Shown here piece after piece: positions 56,211-64,000 of a stretch of 64,000 bases of DNA. This stretch comes from Trichuris trichiura (Eukaryota > Nematoda > Enoplea > Trichinellida > Trichuridae), in NCBI GenBank assembly GCA_037903355.1, contig JBAJFE010000014.1, positions 5,022,001 through 5,086,000 on the forward strand, given 5' to 3'. The translations under genes and the position numbers were made by a program. A model generated the notes under the pieces. That model did no database searches and was not told where the DNA came from. It worked only from the letters and a program-made list of their open reading frames with translations. Position 1 is the stretch's first letter, and each line of letters begins with the position of its first letter.

Positions 56211-56589
56211 GTTCACACAGGCAACGGCACGCCTTTGCGTCTTATCATTGCTGTTCACATTGAAAAGATACTGGCGAAGCAAAGCGTTATTGTTCTCGAA
56301 TTGGTTAACTTAGCTTTCATATTGTCAAAGTCATGTTCTGAAGATTTCATTCCCTGTGAGCCCAACCTTATTATTGTGAATTAGCAGACTTAAATTTTGA
56401 ATTTCCAATTCCCAGTAAGGTTTTCGTTGTCTACGAGCTTTCAGTTTTCCTCATAGAAAGTATGTCTAACGATTGAAAAGTGTTCTGATGCTGTGGAATC
56501 ATCAGAACAGGCCGGTTCCCTTTTGATTTTGTTACTCACTATGCTCATGAGCAAGTGTGGTTAGCTCAGTGGTTCGCTGGTCCCTTTCT

Positions 56590-56935
56590 TGATAAAATAC
56601 GAGGGATGTTCCGAAAGTTCACTTAAAAACGGTGCAATGTCTAACAGGACGCTAACCGATGGGCCAAAACATGTTTAATCATATCTCCGTTATCTTCGGA
56701 CTTGTACGGAGAGGTCGCCTTATCCAGCGCTGCGTCAGTGTGGTACAAGCTGCTCCTAAAGTAATCGTTTTTCTCTTTGGCAGCCGAGGAGGATTATTCA
56801 ATCTTTGCAGCAGGTTTACGGAAGCAGTGCACCATCTAAATCGATTGTCTATGAGTGGATAAAACGTTCCAACTAGGGCAGAGAGGCCATCGAAGACGAC
56901 CAGAGTGGAAGTCTTTTCTGCAAAATTTTCCCACC
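56590..56935 (+). pseudogene. mariner element N-terminal relic
   Basis: A mariner-like terminus (TACGAGGGATGTTCCGAAAG) lies near 56607. In shifted frames it is followed by IKFLF-like remnants, VYGSSAPSKSIVYEWIKRS, a stop, then GREAIEDDQSGSLF, corresponding to the first helix-turn-helix and the S-x-x-D-x-x-R-S-G-R-P linker of mariner transposases. The rest is not recognisable. Confidence 0.6.
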
Positions 56936-58009
56936 GAGTAGTATTGCAAAACTTTTCCCACGGGAGGCAATGAGGAGAAAAAGTTTTAGAACTTATGGTT
57001 TACCTTAGCATACAGCCGGCAGTAGAAGGTGTTGTCTTCAGCTCCTGTTACCATGCTGCAATGGTATCACTCAACGGATAGCTGGCTGGGTGCGGTCATT
57101 CTTGACAACGTTGAGCCGACTATAAAGTTTTGCATGTGAACATGTGCAGAAAGCACGCGAGCAACAGAAAACAACACAATACAACAACAGAACCTCTCCT
57201 CGATATAAGCTAATGGTTGGAACAACCGTTTGGCTGTGATACGCACAAGAAGTAAAGCTGCAGCCAAAATGGCAACCCGGCTAAGCCATGGTTCAAAGTG
57301 TCAGCCCAAATACGATGAAAATCACAAAAGCGAGGGGCGTGGCGAACGTCAACCGCGTACGCACACGGAATATCCGAAGCGACGACTGGAGGTCCACAGA
57401 CAAAGCGAATGTCGAAGGTACAGACTCATCGAAGCAACTGTCCGAAGCGAAACAGACGCACCGCTTTGACTGACACGCTTGACATCTTGATTTCTTAGTC
57501 AACCGAAATCATTGTTTTATATGCAATTTCGAAGCGCGAATGGTGTGGATGTACGTAACGGATCACGCGTACGTAACCTCTAATTTTGCTTTTCTAAAAC
57601 TGATAGAAGCTAGTAGAACGTTGCAAACGTGTCGCTGCCACCATCTGAAAAGCATGCCTATGAAGTGAACTAAAGCTTGCTAATGAAAGGAGGACACCGC
57701 GTGTGCAATGTTACAGAAAACATGCGTTTCAAATTCGTTATCTTCTAACCGTATGCATGCAACAATAAATGTAGGCCGCAATCGAAAACCACTGGGGGCT
57801 CCCTTTCAAAACTCATCAAGCTTTCAATGACTTTGTATTGTTATCTTAACAGGGCAGATTTTCATCAAATTTCGTGATTTGTTTTCTTTTTTCTTCGTAG
57901 CGGGTTTTTTAAATTTATAAGAACAGGTTTCGTAATTGTACATTCAGTCTGCAGCGGGAAGCAAAAGAATGTTAGGTTGTATAGTGTGAAGTCAAAGTAT
58001 TAACGTAAA
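56936..58009. other. no gene recognised
   Basis: Overlapping frames at 57230-57502 on both strands are lysine/arginine-rich but carry no motif. The rest of the mariner relic may extend in here. Confidence 0.35.
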
Positions 58010-58827
58010 AACATTATGTGATGGTACTTATTCTTAAACACAAGGGTGCTTTGTAACGGGTTTGTGTTTCATGTTTAATAGGTCTTCTAGGGCTTTTTAC
58101 CGTTTTTCCTGTGTGATTTTGTTTGTTTAGATACGATCACACAGAAACATGGGAAAAGCCGTAAAGGATCTACTCAGTGATTCCCAACCTTTTCTGCGCC
58201 AGGGCCCCCTTTCGAGACGCACATCTCCTCAGGGCCCCCTCCCGTTCTTGCGTGGTTGTGCTCTTCTCTTTTCTCGCCCTAGGTTCTTTCGCGTTTATTA
58301 GAGTACCTGTGACACGCAGTTTACCGAAGATTTCAACAATGAATTTGCTGTTGTCTTTTCGATCTGGTGAAAACCGGACAACGAACTTTTAATCTGCATT
58401 TTAAAACTCTTCAATTTAAAAGTTCGATTTTTGCACTGGTCTGTGCCATATGGAAAAGGCAGTAACGAATCTAAATCTAATTCCTGACACGTGTGCAGTG
58501 TTTTTCAGTCGCGTGGTCTAAGTATTTCAGACGACCTGTAACTGCTCTTCTTTGCCGAGTGAATGAACGTAGGTCAAAAAGGTTCCTTAGTCATATGGAA
58601 TTGGTCGAAACTTCTTCCACGCTCAGCTGCCAAACTTTCGTCTTGAAAATGGGTTTGTGTGACAAAAGTTTCCTATTAAGATTTATTGGATTTGTAGTCA
58701 AGATTTGCAAAGACTACCTCACATGAAGATGGAACGTCTTTATACGGTCTAGCAGTTTTATCATAAGAAAAAAGAGTCGTTTATTCCCATTGTAAGTCAA
58801 AGAAGGTAAGAGCATACAAACGATAGA

Positions 58828-58859
58828 ATCTTTCGGAACTCAACTGGTTCCGTCGTCAG
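58828..58859 (-). ncRNA. hammerhead-like ribozyme core, left arm
   Basis: On the minus strand: CTGACGA, C, stem II GGAAC/GTTCC with loop CAGTTGA, GAAAGAT. The 5-bp stem pairs perfectly. Confidence 0.5.
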
Positions 58860-58935
58860 CAACAGGGTACAAAACTTGTCGCTAACGATGAAACTAGATA
58901 AGTGCTCCCTTTCGCCCAGGGCTTGTGTCCTATCG

Positions 58936-58966
58936 CTGACGACGGATCCAGTTGGGTTGTGAAAGC
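58936..58966 (+). ncRNA. hammerhead-like core, right arm, diverged
   Basis: CTGACGA, C, GGATC, loop CAGTTGG, GTTGT, GAAAGC. Stem II has lost part of its pairing, so this arm has drifted more than the left. Confidence 0.35.
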
Positions 58967-59326
58967 CCTGATCGTTTGGGTACTGCTGCGTTCTCTTATT
59001 TACAACGGGAGTAAACCGCTCTTTTTCTCTTGTGACTAACTGGCACTTAACGCTTCAGTCACAGTGTATGAAAATGGTTTGTTAGAAACTTCAACGCGCT
59101 TTTACCGCACACGGTCAAATTTTACGTCTGTTTTTTGTTGTACTTGTCGCCTTGTTAACAACAGTAGTATTATGCGTTGATCATGCTGGACGTCGGTTCT
59201 CCGAACTCCGTATTATTGCATTCAAGTTTACTATTTGACTTTAACAAGTAGGAAAAGTTGGCTATGTTGGCAAATCAGTGTGGTGGCTAAAGCTGGTGCC
59301 CTAATACCAATTTTTCCACGTCAGGT

Positions 59327-59662
59327 TCAATATTCGTTAGCAGCAATCTTAAGTCTCCATCCACGCTGCGCTATTTGTAGCCTGTTTCTTTTTTTAACCA
59401 AAAGATCTGTTGCGGCACTGAACCCACGTTCAACCAAATAAGAGGAAGGAAACGCTACGAGGAACTTTTTAACAATCTTCCATAATTCAGGGTAAAGTGT
59501 CGCAATTTGATGCTGCAACCAGAAATGACTGTAGCCACTTTTAAACTTAGGCTTCAGTTCTTCATTGGCTTGCAACTCAATCAGCTCTTCTTGCAAAAAT
59601 GTCTCTGCTTCGTTAGCGTTTGAATATGGATCCAAAATCCAGGCTGGTATTCTCATTTTCAC
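59327..59662 (-). pseudogene. hAT transposase C-terminal fragment
   Basis: The minus frame ends with SSYLVERGFSAATDLLVKKR and NRLQIAQRGWRLKI, the hAT family C-terminal dimerisation motif. Before it lies LQANEELKPKFKSGYSHFWL. The same segment of the 39.7-kb copy is clearly related but diverged. The catalytic part and zinc finger are missing, so this is a fragment within a non-autonomous element. Confidence 0.8.
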
Positions 59663-59775
59663 AACCGGGGACCCCCAAGGGCCCCCTTAGCATTCAGGAC
59701 CCCCTTGGACTCCCCCAGGGGCCCCCGTTGAGAATGACTGGATCTACTAAACAAGATACTTATTATTCCTATTCT

Positions 59776-61001
59776 AACCGAACGAGTATAAAACGACATG
59801 AAATGCAAATATTTGTCAGGAAAACTGTATAGATTAGACTTCGTTTTTGTCAGTAACTATGTCTGAATCTTCCAAGGGAACAGAATTTAAACTTTACTGT
59901 CAGCTTTTTCAGTGGTAAAAGTAGCCGAAACGAAAGACTTTTGTTGACTTGACTGTTTTGAAATTTCGTTTGTGTGTTTATTACGGAAACAGCGTGAGGC
60001 GTTTGTTTGCACTTATCGAGAAATGGATCCCTCGAGACTTTCGGAGTTCTTAGTGCTCTGTTTTCAAAGATAACAAATACTAATTTACTTAACAAATATT
60101 ACTACTAACTAATGTTATAAAATTATTAATAAAATGAAAATGTGACTAAAATTTTTCACTTTCAAGTACGCGACTGAAAATCAATCAACATCAGCTTTGT
60201 CAGTTATGCATAGACATTGACTTCTTATTTGACATTGCCTTGATTCGAGTTGGGTTTCTCTGCTCTGCTGTAATTCTACGTTCCCAGAAGCAACTTGGCT
60301 TGAGCCAGACAGTTTCGTGCACGCTGTGCTGCATAAGTTTGTGCACTACATTTGTTCGTACGAACGACTTTATGAAAGCAGCATGGCTAAGATGAGGATT
60401 AAAAAGTTTCAGGCATAACACATACTGTTCCCCGTGAAACAGAGATGCTTCATTTTAATGGCACAGTACCTGCGATTCACGCGTGATCTGTCAATGTACA
60501 ATGAACGCCCGCGTGGCTGAGCAAAGCGATAACAAATATTTTACGCGCTGCTTATAGTAGATAAATGCGTTTAGTGAGTAAGAGGAGATGCAAAGATACT
60601 ACTAAAACGCAAAGCACTCCAAAAACAAAGCAAAGCATGTAATGGAAATTGGTTATTTCATTAAAAGTGAAGTCAGCGGAAATTTATCTCGCTCACAAAC
60701 ATTTTAATTAACCGTAGCAATAAAATGCAATGAAACTTTGAAATAGGTCACAAATTTGGGCCTTCGTTGATCGTGTGTTCGCTCGTCCATGGGCCCGTTA
60801 GACTTCTAATTCTTTTTTTCTGGTTAACAATTGCCCACGAACTGCCTGACCAACTTTTTTTGTGCCATTGAAAAGATACAGTCTCCCCATAGTGGCAGTG
60901 ATGAGTAATGCTGTAAGGCATCATGCTACTTATGCACTGAGGGTTTTTCAGTCATTTCTTTTTCACTTGATTAGTAATTTGTTTGTGCTATTTTTTTGTA
61001 G
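59776..61001. other. no gene recognised; may hold upstream exons of the 61-kb gene
   Basis: The plus-strand gene ending at 61388 must start to the left, but I found no phase-compatible exon here. The region is A+T-rich. Confidence 0.35.
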
Positions 61002-61388
61002 GTCCAGACGTTTTTTAAACATTTTTTGATTAATAGGTTACTCAAGAAGTGCGCTGCTGATGCTTATCTGTTGGCGTGCTTCTGATTCGCAAATTGGGTC
61101 GAAATGAAGCCGTCGCGTAACGTGTTGACAGCACCTAGTTTAGTTCGCTTATTCCAACTGAATTTTTAAGTTGCAGAGCTCTTCACTGCGTATGTTTGCG
61201 AAGGCGCCTGTTTTATAAATAATAAATAAGAAGATATTTAAACGCTAAACCGATCCTTCTCATTGAATGCGTACTTCTTTTAGCGTAACGCTATTTACGG
61301 AATCAACTCGTTTGTTCGATCTGGTGACCACGAAATGAGAAGAGTCCTGAATGAGCTGAAAACCCTAACGAAAATTCACTTCAGTTAA
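61002..61388 (+). CDS. 3' exons of an unidentified gene
   Basis: Three phase-matched exons: 61002-61075 (after a strong TTTTTTTGTAG acceptor), 61144-61189 and 61284-61388, separated by introns of 68 and 94 nt. They encode 74 residues ending in TAA. The pieces read VQTFFKHFLINRLLKKCAAD, LIPTEFLSCRALHC and GINSFVRSGDHEMRRVLNEL. The look is that of a conserved cytosolic protein C-terminus (amphipathic, charged), but I do not recognise the family. The middle exon has a GTATGT donor and a TTTAG acceptor, similar in style to the confirmed genes. The 5' exons were not found. It could be a chance assembly, but three matching phases and open frames argue against that. Confidence 0.5.
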
Positions 61389-61979
61389 CCACTGTAGTGG
61401 ACTCTATGAACCAACGTTTTGCATTAGGAAGGTTGACCAAGATAGTTTTAAACGGTTTGCTAAATCGAGAATACGCTATATTAGGATACCAGCAAGTTGA
61501 AATGCGGAATAGAGTAAAAGTTTCACACGCTCAATTTACTTCACTTGCTTTCCAGGGAAGAGGCTACGGAAATCGCAATAAGTACTATTATTTCTGCCGC
61601 TTAGAATGGCTGACGGCTATTGATAAAACTACAAAATGTAACATCCGTAGCTTACAGGGCTCATCCGGTTCCGTCTTTCACGGGAGAGTGTAGGAAATGA
61701 TAGATGCAAAGATAGCAATGCGATCACGGATGACTGAAAGTTGATTCTAAGGTTTCTTGTCTCGATTTTAAATTTGTACAGGCTGTATTACCTTCTTTAT
61801 CTGCGTTCTCCTTTTCCCTCTTTAGCCTGTGTCTCACAGCAATTCCAAGCGTTTATCCCATCTTACAGTAAAAAGCATCCAGACATGCAGACTGTGTGTA
61901 TGCTATTGTCGCTGACCCATTTTCCTAGTTCATGGTCAGTTGTCATATTGAGTTTTATGAAGAGTTTTTCCCAGTGCGA
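61389..61979. other. 3' flank, no gene recognised
   Basis: The open frame at 61397-61693 (98 codons, plus) starts 9 bases after the preceding stop and has no motif; it is likely 3'UTR or chance. Confidence 0.35.
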
Positions 61980-62930
61980 AGTGTGATTCCTGAGATAATA
62001 TTCTTTTCTGTGAACTAACTGAATGATGTGAGGTATGCTCTACAATGACAGGTGCCTCTGTCGTTTGGCATCTCGCCGTAGTCGGGTCCCTCTCTTCTTT
62101 GCATTACTAATAACAGGAGATCCGTTTAAGTGTAGCTTTAGTGCTGCTGTGCTGTCCTATCTTGAAAATATGTTGCTTGGAGCGAACTCTTTCCTGTTTC
62201 TCCAGTGTATGATGCAGAGCAGTTAATCTCATAAAACATTCAAGCTCTTTACGATTTGTGCGATTGAATTTTTAAAATCTTACACATCGTTGAATAGTGC
62301 TTTGCTTAACTGTTTTGTATAAAGTCCCACGTTAGAAGAGCTTTTGAAAAACACTTTAAGGTTTACAGTCTTGCATAGGTTTTACATTTTGTCTCTTTTG
62401 TCCTCAAAGCAAAGCACGTTTAGTAGTCGATCTGTTATATAAGAGTTTGAGTTGATGCGATACGCATTATTCAGTATATGATTCATCATTCCAGAGATCA
62501 ACTTTCCTGGGTAATCATTTCTTATGAAGCTGTTTATTATATTCTGTATTTCCCACTGGAAAAATTTTAAATTACAAATGTTGATGGTTCTGTCCATTAT
62601 TCCATGTACAGTTTTAGTGAGCAATGCTTTTAGAGGGAGTGATTAGTGTTGCAGGCATCTACCAGAATGGACTAGTTTTCTGTAAACTGTCTTCTTTGAC
62701 TGATTTTTAGCTCTTGTGACTACAGTGTTTAGAAAAGGGGCTTCTTAGTTTGCTTTTTTGTGCTTGAGCTTATATGTTCAGGAAGAGCGTCACTAACATG
62801 TTCTAAGAGGAGTTGCTCTTTGCCATTTTCTACAACAGGGAAGACGTCATCCTCGAAGTCAAGCTCAATTTGTCTAGCAAAAAAGTACCATCTTATTTGA
62901 ACATTCCATTCTGTTGCTTCAGTTTACGGT
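61980..62930 (-). pseudogene. Penelope-like element reverse transcriptase relic
   Basis: On the minus strand an open stretch at 62737-62929 is followed, near 62735 downwards, by FLNTVVTRAKNQSKKTVYRK and LVHSGRCLQH, the F-L-D-x-x-V-x-R...V-Y-R-K-x-T-H-x-x-R-Y-L block of PLE reverse transcriptases. Next come IMDRTINICN, FIRNDYPGKL and more diverged text with many stops (VKSLNVL near 62250). The YVDD box upstream and the GIY-YIG domain downstream were not located. It runs antisense to the 61-kb gene. Confidence 0.6.
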
Positions 62931-64000
62931 AAGATGATTTATTTTTAAGGTTTAGTTATAACTATTATAATTTATTGATAGCGCCTTTACTACTGGTTTG
63001 TTCACTTTTAAACGGTCAACAGTTCAAAGGGGCTAATACTTAAATCTGTGCTCCTGCTATCTTAACTTGAAAAACAGTTCCTCATACAGTTACGTGGCCA
63101 CATGGTTAGGTGCTAACGATGGGCAGTTTTCTCATAGAAGTGTAAAGTTTTGGTATCTTTGTACGTAGTCTTCTGCCAATACCGTGGACAAGCAGCGTCG
63201 TCAAAACTCTGCGCCCGAGCAAGGAAAACTTACACTGCTGTCAAGTCATTGCTTTGCATTGGACAAATGCATTTGCACTGCACCAGTAGAATTTCAGTGT
63301 TTTGCCATAGTGCCTGAACTATCCACATTTTTTGGTTAGACATCTAAACCTTAAGTAGTTCAAAGCAACCGCTACTTTTCTAGCATCAGTAAAAAGTACG
63401 TATTTTCTAAATCACGGAAGAAGAATTATTTTGCTTTATATCGTCAGACACCATAACTTCGCGTGAGCGAAAGATCAGCGTGAATAGGACGTTCTAGATG
63501 TTGGAGTTGAGACGGAACAAGAACTGAATGGATCCTTAGGTGAGTCATTTAACAATCGACGACACAAGTAAGTCATAATGCTTAGGCAGAGAAGGCAGAC
63601 GACTGCAAAAACTGTGAGCAATAGAATGGCTACCGTTAAATCGATGCAAAATTCCTCAGTCCCTGAAATATGGCACCATTATGTATGCGCTCCAGCAGTT
63701 AGTGTATATAAAGGTCAGAAATTACTTGCGCTTTGGATGAGCTCTTGAGGAGAAGTGGGAACTATGGACTGCAGTTCCTGCTGCTCCACTCGAATTACTG
63801 CTGTTAGGTTGTAGTTCTCTTCCAGTGGAAACCACGAATTAGCATGTGTGCGTTTCCTTCTCAGATGCAAAGTAGTATTGTTCACAGTTACCTGGCATTG
63901 CTGCGAAGGATAGCTATTAGCTTAAAGGACGCGCGTAACCTACGTACCGGTCTGTTGCAGTTCTGCAGGCAAGGTCGAACTTGACATTGAACGTATACTA
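62931..64000. other. no gene recognised
   Basis: No open frame of note, element end or RNA gene is visible to the right edge. Confidence 0.45.

Larger units (their letters stand above)
58760..59035. mobile_element. palindromic element with paired hammerhead-like cores, inside the hAT
   Basis: Imperfect arms (left 58760-58860, right about 58931-59035) surround a 70-bp loop. Left: AAAAAAGAGTCGTTTATTCC and CAAACGATAGAATC. Right: GATCGTTTGGGTACTGCTGC and CAACGGGAGTAAACCGCTC. Outer ends resemble family A (ACAACGGGAG). Each arm has one core facing outwards. Confidence 0.65.
58175..59740 (-). mobile_element. hAT element with perfect 8-bp target duplication
   Basis: It begins CAGTGATTCCCAACC and ends GTTGAGAATGACTG, inverted termini of 14 bp with two mismatches. 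GATCTACT flanks both sides exactly (58167-58174 and 59741-59748). C-rich blocks lie inside both ends. At 1,566 bp it keeps only the last part of its transposase. A palindrome with hammerhead-like cores occupies its centre (58760-59035). Confidence 0.9.
58010..59775. mobile_element. family B foldback interrupted by a hAT element
   Basis: Tail phrase GGGTGCTTTGTAACGGG at 58044, left arm CATGTTTAATAGGTCTTCTA to TTCCTGTGTGATT, a short centre, then the right arm GATCACACAGAAACATGGG up to GATCTACT. The arm resumes after the hAT insertion as AAACAAGATA. The arms pair only when the hAT is removed. Confidence 0.7.

Noticed and set aside
56549..56590. tRNA-like A-box (GTGTGGTTAGCTCAGTGGTT) suggesting a tRNA gene
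   Set aside because: No anticodon arm, B-box or 3' acceptor strand follows; a mariner-like terminus begins instead. At best a tRNA-derived fragment.
1..64000. CRISPR array, bacterial operon or prophage
   Set aside because: Split genes, poly(A) signals and animal transposons show eukaryotic nuclear DNA; no regular spacer-repeat array is present.

Overview
This window looks like a chromosomal segment of an animal genome, most likely a clade I (enoplean) nematode of the Trichuris type. Five recognisable metazoan genes carry very short introns (mostly 45-68 nt) with GT-AG borders. Base composition is moderate, and the gaps are filled with decayed hAT, Tigger/pogo, mariner, Ty3/gypsy and Penelope-like elements (PLEs). 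The genus is an inference; kingdom and gene identities rest on sequence read directly.

Layout. 1-2 kb: a hAT-derived MITE. 2.1-3.7 kb (+): proteasome alpha-4/alpha-7 subunit (PSMA7), five exons. 4.9-10.4 kb: foldback repeats plus a minus-strand gene for a chymotrypsin-fold protein whose catalytic Ser position is not Ser. 13-15.4 kb: a TA-flanked MITE and a PLE relic. 17-34.3 kb (+): an FEV/Pet-1 class ETS transcription factor with very long introns; these introns hold a small Ty3/gypsy-like element (18.6-20.1 kb), a PLE-in-PLE nest (28.7-31.2 kb) and a foldback. 35.0-35.5 kb (-): Got1 vesicle-transport membrane protein, convergent with FEV. 39.4-43.1 kb: a hAT element inserted in a Tigger-like element. 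45.5-47.7 kb (-): a boule/DAZ RNA-binding gene with twelve coding exons. 49-52 kb: palindromic elements, a mariner relic and a microsatellite. 53.1-55.2 kb: a deleted Tigger element, then a short TAF6-type histone-fold gene (+). 55.5-60 kb: integrase, mariner and hAT relics. 61.0-61.4 kb (+): the 3' exons of a gene I cannot name. 62-63 kb: a PLE reverse-transcriptase relic.

The host genes form no operon or pathway; they are separate housekeeping (PSMA7, GOT1, TAF6-like), neuronal-regulatory (FEV) and germline (boule) genes.

The most unusual content is a set of palindromic insertions. They end in shared sequences, sit between 12-18 bp target duplications, and carry hammerhead-like ribozyme cores (CTGANGA, a stem II hairpin, GAAA), often one in each arm facing opposite ways. 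One long palindrome also carries GIY-YIG endonuclease sequence, which ties the family to Penelope-like retroelements. A second observation is that several of the tiny introns are multiples of three without stop codons, so plain ORF reading silently includes them.
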